Source: Ascaris suum (Eukaryota > Nematoda > Chromadorea > Rhabditida > Ascarididae). Taken from it: a stretch of 64,000 nt of DNA. The DNA is taken from contig CM024181.1 in NCBI GenBank assembly GCA_013433145.1, positions 5,146,001-5,210,000 on the forward strand, in the 5' to 3' direction. The notes beneath the pieces were generated by a model. The model was not told where the DNA came from. It saw only the letters and a program-made list of their open reading frames with translations, and searched no databases. This document shows, piece by piece, positions 43,235 through 54,190 of the stretch. A program made the translations under genes and the position numbers. Position 1 is the first letter of the stretch. Every line of letters begins with the position of its first letter.

Positions 43235-44332
43235 CCCTTTCGATCCACAAGCCTACCAGTTCGCCCATCTTACTTGCACAATGCTTGAGTGGATTCTGCT
43301 CGTGGAGTTCATTGAAAGGCTTTCATGACACCATCAACTACACGCTGAACGTTTTTTTTTTTTTTTTGAAGAATGCGTTTTTTATTGCGGTAAAGAATCC
43401 ATCGTTGTTTTCTACTTTAGTCCATTTAAACGACAGCATTCGACAATGGTGTCATCATATAGGCAATCCATGAACAAGACGAGCATTCACTTTTTGACAA
43501 CTTTTTGTCTTCCACCTTAATAGCAGTAACTGAAGGCTCGTGTCTCGTTCTTCAAGTGACGGCAAACCGATGGCAGGATGAAGTCGATAGAAATTTGTGC
43601 TTGCATGTAAATTCCCATCATCTGCCTAATCGAAAAAGCGTCGGTTCTTTTGCAAACGACTGATTTGTAAGGATAAAGAATTGTGAATGCTGTCAACAAT
43701 ATTATTATACTCTTCGTAATGTGTTAATGTCAGCACTCTTTGAGAATTGCAAAGCATCGAAAATACGAGACAATGCAGCCCTAATTCTGAAAATTGAAGT
43801 ACAATACACGTACAGCGCCACTGATTGTGATGAATCTATACTGCATTCAATACATTATAAATTGGCGCAGTGTTGCAATACAAAGACTGCTACGGAAACG
43901 GCAGTCTATGAAATTTCAGTAGTAAGTGCAATATGATTGTGCTACACCTATTCACCTTCATCTTCATTGTTGTTTTATTTGAAATATGGCAATTTGATAA
44001 TTCTTTAGTACAAGGCTAGCGAGATTTTTCCATCAGTTCAGTCTGAAAGCAATGTAACATTCGGATTAAGTTAAGCAATGGACCTTTTTTGAAATAATCC
44101 CTTTGGTTAATTCTGAGTACATTTTCGTGTTCATCATTGCAAAAATATAACGTACACTATGCTTTGTTGAGTATTGCACTTCTCAGCGTGATAAGCTCTT
44201 TCGCGGACAAAAATATTATGAAGGTCGTGCTCACCTAACGGTTTTGAAGTTTCAAATCAAGATATACGGTATCGCATAAATAAACAAATAGATAAGTGAG
44301 TAAATAAATAAACAAACAGGCAAATAAATAAA

Positions 44333-44497
<165 letters not shown>

Positions 44498-45411
44498 CAA
44501 CAAAGCATGTCGTTTTCCCCTAGGAAATATTGCGTGTTCTATAGCGATCCACCAGATCGTTTGGTGGAAGTAGATGTCTGCTGGAAATCCAATAGTTTTT
44601 TTGTCACAAAGTGCAAAAAGACATTTCAATACAGAAAAAAACAAACGCTCTTTCGCTTAACTTAATTAATGACTATAAGATCATTGGCAGTTGGCTGAGG
44701 CTAGCAGCCAGCGATGGGGGCATATTTATGGAAAAGGAAGACAAGGCGTGGAGGGAAACGGAAAGGGGAAAGGTGTGATAAATATGAGAAGTTCGCAATG
44801 GATCGCTTAATTGTGAAACATGGTAACTCATCCTAATCTTTCAGATGTTTGTTGTTTGACTTTTTGTTGTTTTCTTCTCAAAATCGAATCTGCCGAATTC
44901 CACTGCACTTATTCTCAGAATGATTAGCTGTTCTGAACGTTAACGTTTCATTTTTCTTCAGGAACATTTCGAGGATCCTCCCCTTCTCTTTACGCAGATA
45001 CAGGATAATTTCCTATATTATCAGAAGATGGAAAATGATCATCTTGAACGGAATGGAAAGTCTCACATACCTTTTACTGGCTTTTCATAGAATTAGTAGC
45101 TTTTAATAAGCACTTTTACTGCTACTTACTCATTTTACATTCCATCGCTCACCGTCGAGCGATACAAGCCATGTGATACGAGTGACTATCAGTGTCATTC
45201 GAAACTTGCAAAAATGTGCGATGATTTTTTCATATTTTGTTCAGTAAGTGCAAGAACTTCAGATGACAACTGTTACAAACATATACGTAGGGCATTGACA
45301 GATCTTTGGCTAAGAGCAACGTCTAGGTGGTGCGACAAATATCATCACAATGTATTCAGTAATCATCACAGAAATCGAATTAATTACTTTCAACCGTCTG
45401 AAGCTGTAATT

Positions 45412-45560
45412 ACTTGCGTACACACAAGCACATGCACACGCCCACACGCAGACGTCTGCATGCACGTGTACGGACATGGATACGGGCATGTACACACACG
45501 TGCACGCACAAGCATATGTCACACATGCAAATGCACACGTACGCACAGACACGACGCCGC
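45412..45560. repeat. Degenerate CA/ACACG-rich repeat
   Basis: Alternating purine-pyrimidine DNA dominated by CACA, GCACACG, CACATGC and ACACGT units, of a type prone to Z-DNA. Open frames on both strands here are by-products of the repeat. Confidence 0.85.
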
Positions 45561-47070
45561 CATGTTGCATTTTTGCAGCAAAAGTGTGCTGTTGTAGTGT
45601 CGTATCTGCATATATATTCAGTTTGTGACTATATGCTTATGCTGTATTTAGGTATATGCTGTGAGCTTAAATATAACTACAATTTCAAGAAATATTGAAT
45701 AACTGATTATGACAAAAATGTGTTTTGTGCATACTGATATTATGCAAATTTTCAATTGTTCAATAAAACAAGGCGAGCACCACATTCAATGATTCTCTTT
45801 TCCTTTTCAATTCTTCATTATTTTCTAAAATTATTGAAAGATCACTTTGAATAATTCCAACAAATTTGTATCAACACAATTTTATTGAGAAGATATACAT
45901 TCTGTGAGTGAATAGGGAGAGTTTTATCTCATTGTACATATTCACTCGACAACATCACACGCACATAGTGCAATATGCCATACGTTTTTGTCGAAATTCC
46001 TCCCCTCTTTCGATTTACCAACTCGTCAATCTTTTCGCCCAAGAGGGGAGGGGTTCTGTTTGAGTGTCGCATGTCTCCGGTTATTTATTTTGTGAATTTT
46101 TAAAGTACAATTCATTTAAGAATTTAATTAAAGGTTTTATATAAAGTTTCACAGTAACATTCTCATTCCTTCTACGCTTTTCGACTTTCATAAATGTTTT
46201 TCAACAGAAGATCCATTATACTGGAGGTTATTGAATGTTAGAGAATGTTTTCTCGAATCAGAATCTTTGGTGTTATCAAACGATCAAGATATTTTTAAAC
46301 TGCGTCTGTACACAGTTGCTTTCGATGTTAATTTATGTTATTGGCGTTTATTCTATCAAACAGCTGTTCAAGGAAAACTCGTTTTAAATCCATCTTATTT
46401 CACTCACTTCGCCACTGTTATCAGCTATCGGTTCACTATCTCATGACAGTGCTTAGCTCATTGGCTGAATTCGTCGCTAAACATTAATCAGCATATCTGC
46501 TGAATAATTTGCCTTTAATATTCACGTCAGCTTTATAAACGATTGGAAGCGAGCATAGCTCAATTAGCTGAAGTTAGATAGGATCAATTGAATGTTATGA
46601 TTCTTTCAACCAGTCGAAAGGAACTACGTCAATTCTATCATTCTATCCAAATAATTATAATTCCTCGAATCTGTCAAAAATTTCTACCATATTAGTTCAC
46701 AGTTCAACTAATAGTTCTGTTGACGAAGAATTTAAATAATTTAGTCGATAGGAGAATTATGAGTTGGCGGGTGGTCAATCACTCGCTAATAATGCATCTA
46801 GCATATAAATAGTTGTAAGATATTCCAAGGTTAATTAGTATTTTCAAGTTAAGGCATCTCTGAATATTGAAATTAACCGCTAAAGTGGATTATTGTTTTC
46901 AAAAACTTCAGATGTAATTGCATTACATAATTATTTAATTGTTTAGCAATGAAAGTGAATTCAGATTTCAATTCACTTTTGTTCTTTTTAATATGAAGTT
47001 TGATGATAAACTTTTATGCGAACTCTTAGAGAAGTAATGAGAAAAGTTCTAAAAAAGTTACTACCAAACA

Positions 47071-47083
47071 TTTTTTTTTCTAG
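47071..47083 (+). promoter_or_regulatory. Probable trans-splice acceptor of TTL copy 1
   Basis: A run of T followed by CTAG ends at the base immediately before the ATG at 47084. An acceptor abutting the start codon cannot be used by a coding upstream exon here and fits spliced-leader addition. Confidence 0.55.
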
Positions 47084-48012
47084 ATGTTTCTACGAGGTGC
47101 ACTTCTATTGCTGGCATTCGCTAGTACCGCATTCTGTATGTTTGGACGTATGAAAAACGTTACAGCGAGAGGACAACTCTTATGTGGAGCAAGGAATTAT
47201 GCAAATGGCAAAGTAGAATTATGGGAGGACGATACATGTAATGCATTTTATTTTGCATATTCAAATTAAACGTATAGAAATCTTTCTAAAACGCTCTACT
47301 AATCACTTTTATATCCTCAAAAATCTTTTAAGCATTTTTTAAATCTTTCGATGCACATCTTTGATAAACCAATTCCTTCGAATACACTTTTTTTCCATGA
47401 AAGTGAAGCGTAATAAAATTTAGTGAAACTCTCTTATATTTTATCCGTTGTTACAATATCTCTCAATCGGAATGAAATATATTTAAAATAATGGAACGAA
47501 AATTGAAGGAATAGATGAACCCTGATGATTATATTTATTTCTATTACTGTTGGGAACAATCTTATTAATTTATTGCATACAGCTTTATTTATCGTTTTGC
47601 ACACTTATTGCAATTGTACTCTTTTGGTATAATCTGTCCTCTTGAAATAAATATATGACTTTATTTCCTAGAAAATATCTTCTGTTGTATGAAGTAACTT
47701 ATTCGATAAATCAGTCAGTCATCGACTAAGAATATCATTTACATTTATTCTCATTCGTCATTTTCATTTCATTCCACTACCTTAAAAAAAACTCGAAACT
47801 ATCTAAAATAAAGCAACCGCATTATATTTATTACATTATAGAAATATATTTAATTATCAGTGATTATTTCAGTAAATTTCGATGATTTACTAAATACAAC
47901 GAATTCGAACAGTTTGGGAAGATTTTCGATTTATGGGCAAACACGTGAAGTCCGCAACATTGAACCATACCTGCTGATCACTCATAATTGCGACAATGGA
48001 ATTTTGAATACG
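47084..48012 (+). CDS. Transthyretin-like protein copy 1, third exon not found
   Basis: TTL family, a small secreted nematode protein with a transthyretin-like beta-sandwich and unknown ligand. Exon 1 is 47084-47237: signal peptide MFLRGALLLLAFASTAFC, then NVTARGQLLCG and KVELWEDDT. Exon 2 is 47873-48012: NFDDLLNTTNSNS, GRFSIYGQTREVRNIEPYLL, THNCDNG. Exon lengths (154 and 140 nt, phases 1 and 0) match copy 3 in its ancestral form. The conserved third exon, expected to encode C-x-I/V-T-D-x-Y-x-VPK and YDMGI, was not seen between 48013 and 54190. Two of the four conserved cysteines would therefore be missing. A retroelement-like fragment begins about 400 bases downstream. It is either a truncated gene or the last exon is too diverged or too distant to recognise. 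Reading through the donor gives about 30 extra unrelated residues before a stop. Confidence 0.7.
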
Positions 48013-48400
48013 GTGATTGCTTATCAATTTTTGAAGAGAAGATATTCGCAATTATTAGTGGAAAAAATTATTTTTTTAATAAGAAAGGTCTCAATACCAT
48101 GATTTGGTTGTGCAGATGATACTTAATAAGGTTTAAGGCATAAATCAGAAGTAATATGTGATATCCGTGCATAACTTTGACGGAAGTTGTCATTTTCTAT
48201 TGAACTCTTATTAGAAGTGCTTGGATGAGTCATCAAAATACAATAGTAGGAATATCGTACTACTTCTCCATTAAGCTGTGCACTTCCTCCATAAACTATG
48301 AGTTAAAACGACTAATTTTTTAGTTTCGAAAGTACGGCATAAGACTTAGAAGTACGTATTGTCCTGCTACTCATTGATTAGCAGCTTTAAATTTCATTTT
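48013..48400. other. Region after TTL copy 1 exon 2, nothing recognised
   Basis: A third TTL exon was expected in or beyond this stretch. No segment encoding a TD-x-Y-x-VPK or YDMG-like sequence was found on the plus strand. Confidence 0.5.
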
Positions 48401-50250
48401 CTACAACTTCTTTGTACCCAGATGTAAGTCGTGCATTTGATCACTGTTCTCAATTGTGGATGCCACTTCCGAAGTGGGAATGTGCTCACTTTCTGGGAGG
48501 AGGTGGGTAACTCGCAGTGTGAGAATCCAACTCGCGGGTGCTTCAGGCCTCCATCCAGCCTCGCACTTCCAGGACGGGCATGGCTATAGAGCAAAGAAGC
48601 AGAGTTATGCTCTAGTCAATACGTAAATGTTTTTGTGATCAAATTTTCCTGAGGAGTTGTGTATTGACCGCTCACACTTTTTGTTAGTTCTCCCCTTCTG
48701 GGATGTTGATTGTATTTTGCGAAGGTGTGAAGATGGTCAACAATTTTGGATGTATGATAGGATAGTTTGTCCCCAAAGGTTTGTATTGACCGCTCGCATT
48801 TATCCTTTCCACTTCCGTTTCCAGTCTCAAAAGGTCTCTTGTCACCTGGGACCTCATAACCATTCTCTCCTCTCCATTCTTAAACTCCTCGCTGTAAGGA
48901 GGCAGCTCGCTCAGATACTTCTGCAGCCTCCCCTTGGTCAGCGTAGGTTGTCTTCGCAGACCAGCAGACGACATATTTTCTTTACCTCACTTGCGTTATC
49001 TAAAGCCAACTTACTGTGATTGCTGAAGGGCAACTCAGTATTGTCCCGGCTCGTGGCATCATGTATTGACCGCTCTTTTTGTTAGTTCTCCCCTTCTGGG
49101 ATGTTGATTGTATTCTGTGAAGGTGTGAAGATGGTCAACAATTTTGAATGTATGATAGGATAGTTTGTCCCCAAAGGTTCGTGAACAAACAATAGAAGTG
49201 AAGAAAAAACATGAAAAATATGATTAGTGTTAAAAATTAGGCCTAAGCCCCTGTTGTTGATCGATGTCGCCTGAGCTACCGATCGGTTTCCGCTATCTGC
49301 CTTTGTCAGTTCTCTGTTGACGTGTGGCGTCTCTGATCCACCGTCGAGTTATCTCTTTGTCCACTGGCGTCGATCCAACCACGACCACCGTTGGCGTCGA
49401 CGTTCCCGATCAATGAGCTCCTTTCAATTGCGACCAGCCTGGTTGTCGCACCGTACCAAATATTGACGGCTTTCGCTCGTCAATGATCACCTTGGCTTGC
49501 CTCTGCCAGTTACCCAAGAATATACACTTGCGTTGAGGTGGTTCGTCTTTTTAATACCATTATCAGATTCTGCTATGCAACGACCCGTGTGCACCTACCC
49601 ACTGCTTTGTGAACCACACCTCAAACTTGGGTAATTAAACCTTTATTATCGTATATAGACAATAAAAAACGTGACGAAGAACACTTAATTATCAGAGACA
49701 TATATGATGACGATAGATTAAAGCATGGCTAAGAAAACTCACGTATAATTATGGGAGATTGCGTGATATTCTAATAGATTATAGCTCGATTAAACAATTC
49801 GTATACATGTCCGATATGTACATAGCACAACAGTGCTTAGATTAAAACGTGACAAAGAAAGCTCATACATAATTATCGGGAATGTCCGTGATATTCTAAT
49901 CCATTCTAACCCGAAGAAACAACTTGCATATTTATCAGACACGGCCATAGCACAACACTACAATATGATAATGAACATATCAGGCACATTTAAGTGAAAA
50001 AACATTGGAGTCGCAACACCGATCCAAATTTAGTATGCAACAACTGCCGAAACTTTGGGTTTGCTTGTATAGCCTTCTTGTTGACACTTTCTGATGGCTG
50101 CCCCACCTCTTCCTTGTGCCTTTGTTTGACTCCAAAAGGGTTGTTTTTCCGCTAATTTGAGGCGTATGACTTCTATGATGTGTTTATAGCGGCTTTGTGT
50201 CTTTACGCGGTTTGGAGACAAAGGCCTCTTTGTGCCACTGGTACCGTTCG
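48400..50250 (-). mobile_element. Retroelement-like fragment (gag-like frame with G+C-rich leader)
   Basis: A minus-strand frame of 96 codons (48974 down to 48684) contains RLQKYLSELPPYSEEF and a charged helix. It resembles in style the N-terminal Gag region of nematode BEL/Pao-type elements, but this is from general impression, not a search. It is preceded on that strand by G+C-rich DNA (about 49240-49560) unlike its surroundings, and by another short open frame (50221-50030). No reverse transcriptase, protease or integrase motif is visible and no clear LTR pair was found, so it is a remnant if it is an element at all. Its position downstream of TTL copy 1 may explain that gene's missing exon. 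Confidence 0.35.
48660..49179. repeat. Near-identical direct repeat pair within the retroelement-like region
   Basis: Segments 48660-48781 and 49062-49179 match at about 115 of 118 aligned bases, the first having a 4-base insertion. Both begin TGTATTGACCGCTC, and the same 14-mer occurs a third time at 48783, right after the first copy. The pair is separated by about 280 unique bases. High identity implies a recent duplication. Confidence 0.85.
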
Positions 50251-53200
50251 CTCATGCATTTTTGTGCACATCATATTTGAGTGCCTGTCAACAACTTCAC
50301 CCCATTGTTTGCTAATTTTCTCATTTCTTCTGCAAAAACTAATTCTGCAACTTTATTTGACTCCCACTTGTTTTATTTCTTCGCGCGCAGCCGCGACAAG
50401 TTGGGAGTCAGGAGGGGGTAGGGGAACAGAACTACAATAACGGCGAAATTACTCGCACTGCGGGATCATATGACACGCATGGAACATAAAGCTCTCTCTG
50501 GGAGAACAATGGGGCAAATACACCTCACTCCATAGGTTCCCATATACTCTCGTTATTGCTAGAGTCATGCGCACGAATACTGTACGCACATCACCGACTA
50601 TTCTTTACCCGTACTGCTTAGATTATCTTATCTCCGTTATAGATGAGAATCAAACTTTTCTTCTAACTGCTTAAGCAAATCATTGGCTCATTCTGAAGGT
50701 CTTGCTCATTATCTGCAAATTAAAGCAAATTAAAAAAAAATACTTTTTTATCCTGAAATATTTTAATAATTTTTCTGCATTCAGAATTTTTTTGTATAAA
50801 ATGCAATATTACAGCGCTGTACCTACACTGATCGATACACAATTCCCAAGGAGAGTGTCGGAAAGGTATACGAAATGCGCGAAGTAAGACTGAGTGAAGC
50901 GACAAAGAAGCGCAAATCGAAGTGTACTAAGTAAGATGGACACGAAATGACTATTGTAGTTTTACAAGCAAGTTTAGTTTTGGTGCTCTTCAGGCAACGC
51001 AACGAGAAATACCCCTATAAAATTGTCTTTAGTAAATTGTTGTCCGTTGATGTATTCATTTACTATTTCATAAATTTTTATCGCTGAAGATTTTCTTTGA
51101 TGTTTGTCGAATTTTTCATTGAATTTTCTATTCGTATACTTCGTTGAATTTTATAACCTATCTCGTTCAATGCTTCGAGTGCTGATCTTGAGTAAAGAGT
51201 TTTGCATGTCTGTTTATATTACTGCCTTTAATAGAAGCCAGTGCTCGCTCGTTATAGTGCTTCGAAAAACACGAATCTCTCTCCAATTAATGAAAATGAT
51301 GGGAAATTTTTTAAAAGATTTCACAGGAAGAAACTGCTCTTGAATTCAATGTTTTGTGAAATTTGAATGAGATAGTTTCGAAAAGTTTTGAATTGCAAAA
51401 TTTCTAAACAAGAGTTTTTTAAATATAGGAATTAATATGAAGACTAAGTGATTCCCTTATGTTGGAGATGCATTTACCTTCAAACTTATAATGCTTGGTT
51501 ATAACAACACTTAATTGTTTGATTGATAATAACAGGCATTAAAACGTCCGTCAAGATTGCATTGCTTAAGTGTGTCGTATTTTTCAAATGCACATTTCTA
51601 TAAGGCAGACTTTTTATCATTTTATCACATGGATCATAATTTATCATTTTATCATAGGAATCTTAAGATATCATTGGGGGAAATAAAGTGGATCACTCTC
51701 GAAGTGAGAGGAGTAGTCAAAATTTTCACTCAGGAATGGTCGGTATCGCAAGGATTCGGGCATTTTTTCCATGATTTATTTTCACAATAGACAACTGTCT
51801 ACTATATTAAAACAAGAGACTTTTGTGAAATAAATAACTTTACGTTTCAAAAGTCTTGTGACCCGGTGAAATTGTCTATTTATGACTAAGAAATGCTATT
51901 CTTGAAGGTATTTCACATAATTGGCTTTTTCAGCAATCTCTTCAGCCAACTGCATTTTGGTGCTGACCTTTAAAGTGACAAAAATAATCTAAATTTTTTC
52001 TATTCTAGCGAATCGAGTAAATCATTGTCCACTTTAGTGAAATCATTTCCTTGCTATATTCCAGCATTATTCTTTCTCTTTTATTCTTTCCACTCTTTGT
52101 TGGATTCAACACTTATCCAGCATTATGTGGGAGCATTTATTTGAATGCGTTTTATGCTTAAATGTCTAATTTCATGCCAATATCATTTACCTTCAATTGA
52201 AATGGGCACTTCAAACGAAAATGCCTCGTAAATGAGAGTTTTTTCGTTTTATGAGCGCATCTTTCATAGGGAACGCGTTCACATTGCTGTAAAACTCTAA
52301 CTTTCGCAAGAGTTTGAATCGATTCAAATGGCATTCAGCAATCTCGCAAACTTTCGGTCACATTTCACCGTCAACAATCGTTTGTTGACACTTCAAACCG
52401 TCGAAAAACTTTAGTCTTGCTCTAACGCTAAGCTAGATTATAGAATTTTAGCTATGATAATTTCAGTAATTTTACCTAATGACCATAAAAATACCCATCT
52501 AGAAGTTCTTTTATCTTGCAATAGCACAACTCTTCCATCAGATTTTAATTTCCATCGGCCCCAAATTCTTCGAAAACTGTGACGGAATCAAAGACTAAGA
52601 GAGAAAATTTTATCGATATCTTCCCTGCACACCATGGCTGCACTCCTTCTGAAATAGTATACGTCGTTTGTAAGGAATGTTTTACATATGCAAAAAAAAG
52701 GAAACGAATGAGAGTCTAAAATGCACAGGAAGGCAAGGCTATATCTCCATTAGTTTCATTACTTATTTACCTAAATAACAATCCATCTAAGTAAATCTGA
52801 TGTTACCACCCTAATGCACACCTGAATGATAGGTATCACAATGCTGCTCAAAGTGACATCTTTCAATTAAAAAATTTTGTGTCATATAGTTTTTCCTCGA
52901 TTTACATTATGATGCATGTGTATTCAACAAACTTTACTCTTTCATAAGATCTATTCACTTATCTCATCAACGAACTTGTCAATATTTTTTATAGTTTTTT
53001 TGCACTAAATGTTCCAAAGTTGCGCATCGAACCGGTTGTGACGAAATGCAAAAATTCTACAATCTTGACAACGTCACCAGCCCATTCTATCGTCAATATA
53101 ATCGCGCAATTTCACACTGACTCAATTGTCGTCCTCGTTGATGGTTCATTCTACAATTTATTCCTCGATTGCATAATAAAAAGGTGTTTTATAATTGGGC

Positions 53201-54180
53201 ATTCGTTTCTTAGCAGTCGCCAGTCGTGTTAAAAATAGCCCTTAAATGCGTTATAATAAATCATTGCTTTGTCAATTTAAGAAACTGTTATACACCTTGA
53301 TTAATTATACTGTGAAACCTGTCTATCATCAATTCACTTCTAGATGTTTCCATAGGACAGGATTTATTCTCTACTATGAAGAGTACTTATAATAACTTCA
53401 TGCAGATGGAATAATTAAAACGAAGTAAATTGTGGGACTCTTCACGTTCATGAAGAATGTGTATTCCCAGGAGTCTAGGAACATTTCTTGCATGATAAAT
53501 GACTTAGTTAAATCGCTAGTACTTCAACTTTGCAGATTACTAACTAAATCTTTCAAACGATGGATCTCACATTTTGTACAGCAGATATCTATAAGTTCAG
53601 AGAGCTATCAAGGTACAAGAAAAGACGCATATCCCGGTACGAGGATTGAAGATGGAGCCCGGAATTGCGTTCAAATTGAGATTAGGCGCATTAAATTTCT
53701 CAATGTGCATTTTCATAGCTCATCAACGGAGTATTTCGAGAGGAGAAAATAGTATAGAGTAAACTTTGGAAAATTCACAAAACTAATCAATGAAATATTG
53801 CATCACCACCTAAGTTCGACGAGTGAGGTGCCATAACCAGCGATGATCTCATCGTTTCTTGTAACTCTCTGCTCAGTCACCTGCTGCATTCTGTTTGCAT
53901 ATATAAAGAAAGCCGCTTTCCATTGTTGATAACATTTCTTGTCATTGCTTATCACATCGTATAAATAGTGTAAAACGTAATAATCACAGTATACCTTGAA
54001 ATATTTGCATGTTACGCTATTTTAATGCCAAATGATTTTTTTCGATAGTTTGTTTTGTTGTTTCTCCTTCAGACATTTCCTTCTGTGATATGAGAATTTG
54101 ATCCTCAATTCGTAACATCTTGCTCACTCCCTTACAGATGTATTTGCTATCCACTTAAATCCGCATACTGTTTTGTATTG
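50250..54180. other. Intergenic region, no supported gene
   Basis: A+T-rich DNA with scattered short frames (for example plus 51557-51790, 53020-53232 and 53432-53752). None has a matching splice context, a recognisable domain, or similarity to the TTL exons. A short repeat of TTTATCATTTTATCA occurs near 51613-51655. Confidence 0.45.
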
Positions 54181-54183
54181 CAG
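54181..54183 (+). promoter_or_regulatory. Probable trans-splice acceptor of TTL copy 2
   Basis: TTTTGTATTGCAG ends at 54183, seven bases before the ATG at 54191. The spacing matches that of TTL copy 3 (eight bases), which supports conserved spliced-leader addition. Confidence 0.5.
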
Positions 54184-54190
54184 TGAAGCA

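Noticed and set aside
45214..45698. His/Arg/Thr-rich and Cys/Ala-rich frames on both strands
   Set aside because: Dominated by the CA-rich repeat; no splice context or domain.
46200..46446. Open frame with acceptor-like sequence in front
   Set aside because: No recognisable protein, no donor or continuation, and no similarity to neighbouring genes.
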